NCBI GenBank assembly: GCA_002382445.1
Contig: DGAQ01000074.1
Coordinates: 35,973 to 75,907 of the forward strand
Source of the DNA: Porticoccaceae bacterium UBA4026
Lineage (GTDB): Bacteria > Pseudomonadota > Gammaproteobacteria > Pseudomonadales > Porticoccaceae
Direction: 5' to 3'
Length of the DNA: 39,935 bases
Part shown: positions 8,873 to 15,852 of the stretch, one piece after another
How positions within the stretch are numbered: the stretch's first letter is position 1
How the letters are laid out: every line of letters starts with the position of its first letter
Translations under genes and position numbers: made by a program
The notes under the pieces: generated by a model
Database searches by the model: none
Told to the model about the DNA's origin: nothing
What the model saw: the letters and a program-made list of their open reading frames with translations, nothing else

Positions 8873-9862
8873 ATGAAAAAACAGCGCAGAGCCCTTCAAG
8901 AAGCCAGTATCTCCTTCCTCGACGTTATTAGCTGTGGTTTTGGCGCTATTGTGCTGTTGCTAGTCATCGCTAAGGTGGGTGATCCCTCGGCTCTAGAAGA
9001 CGCTGAAAACAAACTACTAGGGTCAGTCAAAAGTCATCAAGAGCGATTATTTGAGATCAGGGGAGAATCGGTGATTTTAGATCAGCGTTTACAATCCCGT
9101 AAAAAGCAACTTTCCGACCTTGCCGAACGCGTTGCGCGATTGAAAGGAAAGCTGGCCAGTGTGGCTAAGCAATCCAATCAACTATCTCAGTCTCAAGTCC
9201 GTGAAAAACAGCAGCTACAGCTGGTATTGCAAGTTTTAACTGAAGAAATGGAAAGACTTCTTGGGCCTGAATTCCAAAAGAAAAACCTGCTGGTGGGCGG
9301 CATCCCCGCAGACAGTGACTATATAATATTTGTGATTGATACCTCCGGTAGTATGCGAAATGCCGCCTGGCAGAAAGTTCAAATCGAGATGCTTAATATC
9401 CTTGATGTGTACCCTGAGGTTAAGGGCATTCAGGTGTTAAATGATATGGGTCAATATATGTTTGCCGCGTATAAAGACCAATGGATTCCAGATAGCCCCA
9501 AAATGAGAAATAATATTACCACCAAACTGGCGGTCTGGGCACCTTTTAGCAATTCAAGCCCGGTAGAGGGAATCGAAAGTGCGATCAGAGTCTTTTATAA
9601 ACCGGACCGCCGTATTAGTATTTATACTCTAGGTGATGATTTCCAAGGAAGCTCGATCCACAGAGTGGTCAAAGAAATTGATCGACTGAATAAGGCTAAT
9701 CGCGGTAGTGATAGACTGGTGCGTATACACGCGATTGGATTTCCAGTTCATCTGCGCCCAGGCGTTGCGCCAAGTAACTCCGCAACGCGTTTTGCAGCCT
9801 TAATGAGAGAGTTAAGTTACAACAATGGCGGCACCTTTATTGGTTTAAATAGCCTCGAATAA
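8873..9862 (+). CDS. Membrane-anchored VWA-domain protein with ExbD-like anchor (second copy)
   Basis: This 329-residue protein has the same plan as its neighbour: basic tip, one helix beginning SISFLDVISCGFGAIVLLLV (Asp17), a coiled coil at about 45-125 (Lys/Gln/Leu-rich), and then a VWA domain. The first metal-site motif is intact (Asp156-Thr-Ser-Gly-Ser). The second motif lacks the usual Thr (NSSPVEGIESA), and the third is TLGDD, so metal binding may be weaker. The helix matches the first copy at 13 of 21 positions, while the VWA domains differ much more. This suggests an old duplication kept as a heteromeric pair. ATG 8873 is preferred to the upstream TTG at 8822 because it gives the anchor the same short basic lead. 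Confidence 0.82.
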   Translation: MKKQRRALQEASISFLDVISCGFGAIVLLLVIAKVGDPSALEDAENKLLGSVKSHQERLFEIRGESVILDQRLQSRKKQLSDLAERVARLKGKLASVAKQSNQLSQSQVREKQQLQLVLQVLTEEMERLLGPEFQKKNLLVGGIPADSDYIIFVIDTSGSMRNAAWQKVQIEMLNILDVYPEVKGIQVLNDMGQYMFAAYKDQWIPDSPKMRNNITTKLAVWAPFSNSSPVEGIESAIRVFYKPDRRISIYTLGDDFQGSSIHRVVKEIDRLNKANRGSDRLVRIHAIGFPVHLRPGVAPSNSATRFAALMRELSYNNGGTFIGLNSLE

Positions 9863-9906
9863 AATAGAGATGACATAAACGTCGTTTTACTGTGAGATAA
9901 TTAACT

Positions 9907-10506
9907 ATGAAGAAAATAGCTGGGTTAGTCCTAATAGTTTTTTTAGCGGGTTGCAGTTCGTCGGCATCGGTGAAAATATCCACCGCATTTCCATCGGTGG
10001 TGTCCGAACCCAAGCCCATCATTGCCTCCATTCTTATCGAAGACAGCTTCGCGACCTATGTCGGCAGGCCTAACAAAAATACTACGATCGATATAGGCGC
10101 AAGCCAAGTCAACTTGCTTAAGAGCGCCTTTTCTGGACTGTTCGAGACTGTTGATTTTATTACCTCCATAGATCAAATCAATCCAGAAACCGACCTGATA
10201 ATCACGCCTTCTGTTCTTGAGGTTCAGGTATCCACTCCCTCAGAGAACTATCTCAACGTGTTTGAAGTGTGGATTAAATATAATCTAGAGATTGAAACAG
10301 TAGATCGAACACCAATAATCAATTGGTTTATGCCCGCCTATGGTAAAACTCCCGATTCCTTTATGGCCTCGAAAGAGAACGCAATAGAACAGGCCACAGT
10401 GATAGCCTTACGTGATGCCGGAGCCAAACTAATGCTCGATTTTTATCGTATCCCCGCTATAAATGATTGGTTATCAAGACAAGATATCGAACAGGAGTCG
10501 CGCTAA
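9907..10506 (+). CDS. Lipoprotein of unknown function
   Basis: This 199-residue protein has a lipoprotein signal peptide ending in LAGC (lipidated Cys16). Ser follows at +2, which favours outer-membrane sorting. The mature protein (IASILIEDSFATYVG, ITPSVLEVQVSTPS, WIKYNLEIETVDRT) reads as an alternating alpha/beta fold similar in rhythm to auxiliary lipoproteins of envelope transport and Lpo-type systems, without a motif I can name. It follows the VWA pair by 44 bases on the same strand. It may be the outer-membrane contact of the complex; this is inferred from position. Confidence 0.72.
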   Translation: MKKIAGLVLIVFLAGCSSSASVKISTAFPSVVSEPKPIIASILIEDSFATYVGRPNKNTTIDIGASQVNLLKSAFSGLFETVDFITSIDQINPETDLIITPSVLEVQVSTPSENYLNVFEVWIKYNLEIETVDRTPIINWFMPAYGKTPDSFMASKENAIEQATVIALRDAGAKLMLDFYRIPAINDWLSRQDIEQESR

Positions 10507-10508
10507 CG

Positions 10509-11171
10509 ATGAAAATCCGTCCGCTTAACTTTCAGCTAGGACTTCTTCTGATTACTCTTAGCGGCTGCTCAGCGACCACAACAATTGACGAGTACCGACC
10601 TACAGATCAACCTATTGTTTTAAATAGCGATGAAAAAGTGGTTATCCTCGGGCGAAGAGACGCAGGCCATTATGAAACAGACCGAGAATTCATTGAATGT
10701 GTTAGTAAAAAGGTAACCAGTGGGGCTGTTAAAATACTTCCCGAGCAGCGGTTTATCGATGCTATCTACCCATGGTTCGAACCACGAACAGCCCCTAAAG
10801 GTCTGCCGCGATTAAAGCGATTAATGCAACAAAGCAGTATCAAGGCTAAAGTCGATGCCTTGTCTATACGCTATCTAGTGTGGCTAGATGGATCCACCGA
10901 AACAACCGGTCAAGGCGGTTCTATGAGTTGTGCCATTGGCCCTGGCGGCGGCGGCTGTCTAGGATTTGCGCAATGGGATAAACTCTCTGTTTATGAGGCC
11001 ACCGTGTGGGACCTTGATGAACTGGTTGAGAAAGGGAGATTACGCGTGGATTCTGAAGGCACTTCCTATTTAATTGGTGCTGTCGCCCCCATACCACTGC
11101 TAACACCAGTAAAAAATGATGCTTGTAACAGTTTGGGCAAACAGCTTAAGTCGTTTTTCTCCGTTGAATAG
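10509..11171 (+). CDS. Lipoprotein of unknown function, Gly-rich loop
   Basis: This is a 220-residue product. I chose ATG 10509, which has AGGAG at 10493-10497 and gives a good lipobox (LSGC, Cys20, Ser/Ala/Thr after it); an upstream frame extension overlaps the previous gene and would bury the signal peptide. Notable features are EKVVILGRRDAGHYETDREFIECV, an ALSIRYLVWLDG strand and a Gly-rich loop with two cysteines (CAIGPGGGGC) that could form a disulfide. The family is not recognised. Only two bases separate it from the previous stop, so the two lipoproteins are likely co-translated and may work as a pair. Confidence 0.72.
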   Translation: MKIRPLNFQLGLLLITLSGCSATTTIDEYRPTDQPIVLNSDEKVVILGRRDAGHYETDREFIECVSKKVTSGAVKILPEQRFIDAIYPWFEPRTAPKGLPRLKRLMQQSSIKAKVDALSIRYLVWLDGSTETTGQGGSMSCAIGPGGGGCLGFAQWDKLSVYEATVWDLDELVEKGRLRVDSEGTSYLIGAVAPIPLLTPVKNDACNSLGKQLKSFFSVE

Positions 11172-11179
11172 ATAAGATC

Positions 11180-12613
11180 ATGAAAAAAAACCGAAGGTTA
11201 CATTCACCCCTGCCAATGCTAGCCGCTGCGCTGACAACCTTAGGTTTATCTTATTCCCCCATTAGCCAGGCCAAAGTGACTGGGGCAGATATCTACGAAA
11301 CAACCCTAAAAAGCACCCCCCTGTATCAGGATCCAGCGCTGGATGCTTATATCAAGAAGTTGGGCGAAGAGATAGTTGCGGTGTCTGAAATGGCCGGTGA
11401 GAAATTTACCTTTACCTTACTCGATTCCGAAGACCTTAACGCCTTTGCTACGCGTGACAACTATATTTATGTCAACCGCGGCCTGCTCAACTATGTCAGT
11501 AATGAAGCTCAGTTAGTCTCAGTTCTGGCTCACGAAGTGGGCCATGTGACCCGCGGCCATGTGACAGGCCAAGAAGAGCGAATGACTGGCGCAAAAATTC
11601 TGTCCACCTTGGCTGCGGTGCTGTCCAATAGCAATGAGGTGTATGAGGCAAGTATGGCTTATGCAAATTCAATGATTCAAAGCCATGGTCGTCGTAATGA
11701 GTTGGAGGCGGATGAGACTGGCGCTGAATACATGGCTAAGCTGGGTTATGACCCCACTGAAATGTTAAGCATGCTATCGATCATGAAGGATAATGAGTCA
11801 TTACAAAAAAAGCGTGCGAACGGTAATGGCGTATCAAATACAACCTACCATGGTGTTTTTTCTTCACACCCACGTAACGATGCACGCCTCCGCACAGTGG
11901 TGACAAAAGCGAAATCTCTTAAATCTGATAATCAGCGAAGCAATGGTGCTGAGGTTTATCGAGACCTTACTGATGGACTGATCTGGGGAACTAATTTCGC
12001 GGCAAAAACTACTGCACCAGAACGATATTCAGATATGAATCTAAAAATTCGCGTCAATTTCCCCAAAGACTGGGTGTTGACAGCCGATAAGAGCAATCAA
12101 TCTGTTTCGGCCTCACCTGAAGGCGGCGCAGCAACATTAAGCATGCAACCAATGCCTCGAACGTCACAGAGCCCTGAGGAATATCTGTACAACTATCTCG
12201 GGGTTCCTATGCTCGCCGATGGTAAATTAATATCACCAGCACAGTTAAAAGGGTTTACCGGAATACTCAATACCGACAACCCCAAAACCTCAACTCGAAT
12301 AGCGGTTATTTATTACAAGTTAGATGCCTATGTTTTAAAAGGAGAGGCTTTAGATTCTGATGATTTCGAGAAGTTCGATCCGCTTTTCTTGACCGCCATT
12401 GACACCTTTCGACCAATTTCTAGAGCAGAGATAGCCGGACAAAAACCAAAGGTAGTGAAATATATCAGAGCCACACAGGCAACCACCTATGAAATCTTGG
12501 CTAAGTCACTGGGTATTAGTGTTGCTGATATAGATACGCTGCGCATTATCAATGGGCATTATCCCGTTGGGGAACCCAAAGCTGGAGACTGGCTTAAAAT
12601 TTTCGAACAATAA
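11180..12613 (+). CDS. Periplasmic M48-family zinc metalloprotease
   Basis: This is a 477-residue protein. The signal peptide ends near PISQA-KV. The catalytic motif is His118-Glu-Val-Gly-His122 (LAHEVGHVTRGH) and the third zinc ligand is Glu174 in ELEAD, both standard for M48 peptidases such as BepA and LoiP, which clear misfolded envelope proteins. Unlike BepA there is no clear TPR tail. The C-terminal half carries a beta-rich region and ends in a roughly 50-residue segment (TTYEILAKSLGISVADIDTL, then INGHYPVGEPKAGDWLKI) that resembles a LysM-like or SH3-like module. It starts eight bases after the second lipoprotein, so it belongs to the same transcription unit. A quality-control or processing role for the upstream envelope proteins is likely but inferred. 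Confidence 0.9.
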   Translation: MKKNRRLHSPLPMLAAALTTLGLSYSPISQAKVTGADIYETTLKSTPLYQDPALDAYIKKLGEEIVAVSEMAGEKFTFTLLDSEDLNAFATRDNYIYVNRGLLNYVSNEAQLVSVLAHEVGHVTRGHVTGQEERMTGAKILSTLAAVLSNSNEVYEASMAYANSMIQSHGRRNELEADETGAEYMAKLGYDPTEMLSMLSIMKDNESLQKKRANGNGVSNTTYHGVFSSHPRNDARLRTVVTKAKSLKSDNQRSNGAEVYRDLTDGLIWGTNFAAKTTAPERYSDMNLKIRVNFPKDWVLTADKSNQSVSASPEGGAATLSMQPMPRTSQSPEEYLYNYLGVPMLADGKLISPAQLKGFTGILNTDNPKTSTRIAVIYYKLDAYVLKGEALDSDDFEKFDPLFLTAIDTFRPISRAEIAGQKPKVVKYIRATQATTYEILAKSLGISVADIDTLRIINGHYPVGEPKAGDWLKIFEQ

Positions 12614-12652
12614 AATCATCAGTAATTCTATGGGCCGAGTAAACTGAATACC

Positions 12653-13369
12653 ATGATACAAAAAACATCATTACTACTCATTCTTACTGCCATTGGTATT
12701 GGATTCTATTGGCTGCTAATACCCTCACAGCACGTTAATGAGAGTCATAGCGATAATAGCGAACTGTACGCGCCGAATATCAAATCAATAAATCAGCAGG
12801 TTGCGGATAAATTTCTCAACGCATTAACATCCGATGCTGATGACATTGGACTTGGCATTGACTCTCAAGGAGAGAGTTCCTCTATGGATGCCAAGCTATC
12901 AGGCGCCATAAAAGCTATTACGACTCGCGATAATCCAACAGCTAAGCAGCTCGATGTCTTCTATGAAGCCCACAAATCTGATTACGCTGAAGTGGCGCAA
13001 TTCACCTTTGTTTACCGTGTTTTTTACACTGCTAAATATGGGGGACAGACAACTGCCATGGCGACAAAGGCCCTCGAAGAGGGAATAGTAGAGGGTGTGC
13101 CTCTTTTGCAAAACACTAGGCTACCCCAAGACATTTACGTTCGCGCTGACTCTGTTGAAATTGATGAGATATTCGGAATTGGTTTTGCCGACAAGCTGGA
13201 CGCTTTGAATAGCGACCAAGCACTACCCTGTTGGACCGGACCCATTAGTTCTAAAGTTGGCGCTCATCTAATATGCGCACAGCACTATCAACCTGGCCGT
13301 ATTCCAGCACTGTCGGAAATTCAAAATGAAGTTGTTAATGACTGGCGATTATCGTCCCTGATAAAGTAA
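12653..13369 (+). CDS. Membrane-anchored PpiC/parvulin-like protein
   Basis: This 238-residue protein has an N-terminal anchor at residues 5-24 (SLLLILTAIGIGFYWLL). The C-terminal part has a parvulin-like order: TFVYRVFYTAK, DSVEIDEIFGIGFADKLDAL, CWTGPISSKVGAHLICAQHYQPGRIPALSEI. The last block is the conserved gatekeeper region of SurA/PpiC-type prolyl isomerases. The usual large N-terminal chaperone helices are short here. It probably assists folding of exported proteins. It lies 39 bases after the protease gene and meets trpA tail to tail with a five-base gap; no terminator hairpin fits between them. Operon membership with the envelope cluster is plausible. Confidence 0.72.
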   Translation: MIQKTSLLLILTAIGIGFYWLLIPSQHVNESHSDNSELYAPNIKSINQQVADKFLNALTSDADDIGLGIDSQGESSSMDAKLSGAIKAITTRDNPTAKQLDVFYEAHKSDYAEVAQFTFVYRVFYTAKYGGQTTAMATKALEEGIVEGVPLLQNTRLPQDIYVRADSVEIDEIFGIGFADKLDALNSDQALPCWTGPISSKVGAHLICAQHYQPGRIPALSEIQNEVVNDWRLSSLIK

Positions 13370-13374
13370 TGCAT

Positions 13375-14142
13375 TTAGGCCATTAGCTCTGCAAAAAATA
13401 CCCTTAACCCTTCAGCACCTGAGGACTCCCAGGTCTTTAGAGCTGCAGTTCCTACTATTGCCAGGTCTGCAGTGCCCCGTAAAAAGTCCATATCCGCTTT
13501 ACAGCTAATACCAAAACCCACGCCCATAGGCACATCGGTGTGCTGTCGGCAGCGTTCGACCAAGGAAATCACATCATCACCCATATTTGTTTTGGAACCG
13601 GTAACGCCTTTACGAGCCACCACATAAACCATACCGCGGCTAGCCTTTCCTAGTATCGCAAGTCTTTTATCACTGCTCGTTGGCGTCATTAATATAATGG
13701 GCTCTATGCCTGCCTGCTCAGAGAGCTTATGCAAATTGGACGACTCCTCCACAGGAAGATCCGGCAGGATATAACCCACGCCCCCCGAGGCCTTAATGCG
13801 GTTTACAAACACTTCTTCCCCCATCTTAAAGGCGGTGTTGTAGTAACCCATCATCAATATCTTAAAGGGAAAGCGTTCGCTTGCCCGCTTCATAAAATCA
13901 AAGCATTGGTCAACGGTGGTCCCAGATTTTAGAGACTGTTCATTGGCCTTTACAAAGAGTGGCCCATCTGCACTGGGTTCAGAGAAAGGAAATTGCAACT
14001 CAACCAAATCCACCCCAGCCTCAGCCATGATTTCTAGCTCTTGCATGTTATCCTCAAATGACGGATAACCGCAGACCACATGGGCCATCACTAGCAAGTC
14101 TCTGTCTTTTTTGCGTTCCTCAATATAGGCTTGGAGTCCCAT
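13375..14142 (-). CDS. trpA: Tryptophan synthase alpha subunit
   Basis: This 255-residue TIM-barrel subunit cleaves indole-3-glycerol phosphate to indole and glyceraldehyde 3-phosphate and passes indole to TrpB. Catalytic Glu48 (VELQFPF) and Asp59 (PSADGP) are present; they match Glu49 and Asp60 of the Salmonella enzyme. The familiar PFSDP motif reads PFSEP. The phosphate-binding VGFGIS and the loop with ARKGVTGSKT are intact. The start codon overlaps the trpB stop (TAATG), so translation is coupled. The protein is about ten residues shorter than the common proteobacterial form. No trpI or trpF gene is adjacent in the window. Confidence 0.95.
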   Translation of the reverse strand: MGLQAYIEERKKDRDLLVMAHVVCGYPSFEDNMQELEIMAEAGVDLVELQFPFSEPSADGPLFVKANEQSLKSGTTVDQCFDFMKRASERFPFKILMMGYYNTAFKMGEEVFVNRIKASGGVGYILPDLPVEESSNLHKLSEQAGIEPIILMTPTSSDKRLAILGKASRGMVYVVARKGVTGSKTNMGDDVISLVERCRQHTDVPMGVGFGISCKADMDFLRGTADLAIVGTAALKTWESSGAEGLRVFFAELMA

Positions 14143-15401
14143 TATTTCTTCTCCGCTCGATACTGATCGGCTTTACCCGCAATGAAAGATTTCCATTTAG
14201 AATCATCAAGGGCATCCGCAATCGTAAAGATATCTTTATCACCACGACCTGATTGATTAATCAAAATAACCTCATTTTTAGCCATAGTGGGGGCTTCTTT
14301 GATAGCCATAACAAAGGCGTGAGTACTTTCAAGAGCGGGTATAAGTCCCTCAGTGCGCATGGTTAACTTCAAGGCTTCCTTTACTTCACTGTCCGTCGCG
14401 GCCTCAAATCGCACCTTACCCTGCTCCCAAAGATACGAGAAAATAGGGTTGATACCAATGTAATCTAAACCAGCGGCGACTGAATGAGTTTCATTCATAT
14501 TTCCTTCGTCATTTTGTAAGAAATAGGTCTTGTAACCCTGAGCAACTCCGACCGTGGCATCGTCATAGGCTAATCTTGCCGAATGCATATAAGAACCAAC
14601 ACCCAGTCCACCCGCTTCACAACCAATTAACTCAACGCTATCATCGTCAAAAAACCCTTGGAAAATACCCATAGCATTGGAACCACCACCGACACAGGCA
14701 TAGACCCGATCAGGCAATTTTCCCGCCTGTTTTAATATCTGTTCCCGCGCTTCCATGCCGATAATGGATTGAAACCAGCTCACCATTTCAGGGAAAGGGT
14801 GCGGCCCACAAGCGGTGCCCAAAATATAGTGAGTATCTGCCATATTGGTAACCCAATCCCGCATGCATGCATTTACCGCATCTTTTAGAGTCTTTTGACC
14901 ATCTTCAACTGAAGCGACTTCGGCTCCAAGATTTTCCATCCAAAAAACATTTGGACGCTGCCGAGCAATATCAACCGCTCCCATGTAGATTTTACAATCA
15001 TAGCCAAATTTGGCCGCCATGGTCGCAGTAGCAAAACCATGCTGCCCCGCTCCAGTCTCAGCAATCACTCGCCGCTTGCCTAATCTCTGGCAAAGTAAAC
15101 CCTGACCCATAACATTGTTAATCTTGTGCGAACCGGTGTGATTGAGATCATCTCGTTTGACATAGATCTGCGCGCCACCAAGCTGACGAGAAAGGTTTTC
15201 CAAATGAGTAATCGGCGTGGGGCGGCCTGAATAATTTTGCAGTAAGGAAACGTAATCTTGCCAAAATTTCGGATCAGCTTTGCATTCCCGAAAACAAACC
15301 AATAACTCCTCGATCGTTGCATGCAGAATTTCCGGAAGGAAAACGCCACCATACTCTCCATAGTAGCCTTCACGGCCATCAGAGAAATCGAAAATATCCA
15401 T
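14142..15401 (-). CDS. trpB: Tryptophan synthase beta subunit
   Basis: This 419-residue PLP enzyme joins indole and serine to make tryptophan. The PLP-binding lysine sits in HTGSHKINN, the phosphate loop is GGGSNAMG, and the conserved C-terminal SGRGDKD is present. The start is ATG 15401, with GAGG six bases upstream; the upstream in-frame TTG 15413 is not needed. The sequence is unlike common Pseudomonas-type TrpB in places (GEYGGVFLPE, AAGLDYIGINPIFSYLWEQG), so this trpBA pair may belong to a different subgroup. It heads a two-gene unit transcribed away from nrdJa. Confidence 0.95.
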   Translation of the reverse strand: MDIFDFSDGREGYYGEYGGVFLPEILHATIEELLVCFRECKADPKFWQDYVSLLQNYSGRPTPITHLENLSRQLGGAQIYVKRDDLNHTGSHKINNVMGQGLLCQRLGKRRVIAETGAGQHGFATATMAAKFGYDCKIYMGAVDIARQRPNVFWMENLGAEVASVEDGQKTLKDAVNACMRDWVTNMADTHYILGTACGPHPFPEMVSWFQSIIGMEAREQILKQAGKLPDRVYACVGGGSNAMGIFQGFFDDDSVELIGCEAGGLGVGSYMHSARLAYDDATVGVAQGYKTYFLQNDEGNMNETHSVAAGLDYIGINPIFSYLWEQGKVRFEAATDSEVKEALKLTMRTEGLIPALESTHAFVMAIKEAPTMAKNEVILINQSGRGDKDIFTIADALDDSKWKSFIAGKADQYRAEKK

Positions 15402-15618
15402 TAAAAACCTCAATAGAACGCGAAGACTATTGCAATCTCCGCTGTGTGAAAGAAAACTGACCAGCAGGCTATCTTAGCCAAGTCGTGAGCCAGGCACAAC
15501 GATTGTACGTTTTACCTAGCAACTTGGACGTTATTCAAAAAAATCCCTAATTGTGACTCATTATATGTCTCTAGTCAGAAACTCAGTAAACCCTAGTATT
15601 CGTGGTTACTCGGCTGAT

Positions 15619-15627
15619 TTATCCACA
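15619..15627 (+). promoter_or_regulatory. DnaA box upstream of nrdJa
   Basis: TTATCCACA is an exact match to the high-affinity DnaA box. It lies about 225 bases before the nrdJa start. In E. coli, DnaA-ATP controls nrdAB through boxes in its promoter, so a similar link between replication initiation and dNTP supply is plausible here. Confidence 0.5.
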
Positions 15628-15676
15628 ACTTTTGCAGCTACTTATGAAGTCAAAATACGATTAGAAATGCAAATAA

Positions 15677-15692
15677 ACACAAGATGTAGTAG
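15677..15692 (+). promoter_or_regulatory. NrdR box 1
   Basis: ACACAAGATGTAGTAG matches the NrdR consensus acaCwAtATaTwGtgt at 12 of 16 positions, including all the strongly conserved ones (C4, A6, A8, T9, T11, G13). NrdR is the general repressor of ribonucleotide reductase genes. Confidence 0.6.
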
Positions 15693-15707
15693 ATTAGTGC
15701 TTGCAAG

Positions 15708-15723
15708 ACACACCATGTAGGAT
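15708..15723 (+). promoter_or_regulatory. NrdR box 2
   Basis: ACACACCATGTAGGAT matches the NrdR consensus at 11 of 16 positions. It starts 31 bases after box 1, about three helical turns, the spacing typical of tandem NrdR boxes. This supports both sites. Confidence 0.55.
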
Positions 15724-15852
15724 AAACTCACCTATCGGGTTCAAGGATGAATCTGGAATATTTCAAACACAAATTCAGATGATCTGGTTAGACAATTGGC
15801 CTAATAATAATTTTTAGGCAGTTTTAGCTAGTCAAGCACTAAAGGACAAATA

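Larger units (their letters stand above)
15402..15852. promoter_or_regulatory. Intergenic region between trpB and nrdJa
   Basis: This 451-base gap contains no credible gene. It should hold the divergent promoters of trpBA and nrdJab. Visible elements are a perfect DnaA box at 15619-15627 and two NrdR-box-like sites at 15677-15692 and 15708-15723. AAAGGA at 15841-15846 serves as the nrdJa ribosome binding site. I see no cobalamin riboswitch signature although NrdJ needs B12, and no convincing trp attenuator in front of trpB. Confidence 0.7.

Noticed and set aside
5689..9862. Zorya-type anti-phage system
   Set aside because: There is a MotA-like protein, but no OmpA-type ZorB, helicase or nuclease effector is present.
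13960..13980. Loss of the catalytic Asp in TrpA (PFSEP)
   Set aside because: On alignment the changed residue matches Asp56 of Salmonella; the catalytic Asp60 equivalent is kept as Asp59 in SADGP.
15443..15451. Second DnaA box (TGTGTGAAA)
   Set aside because: It has a mismatch at a conserved position; too weak to list.
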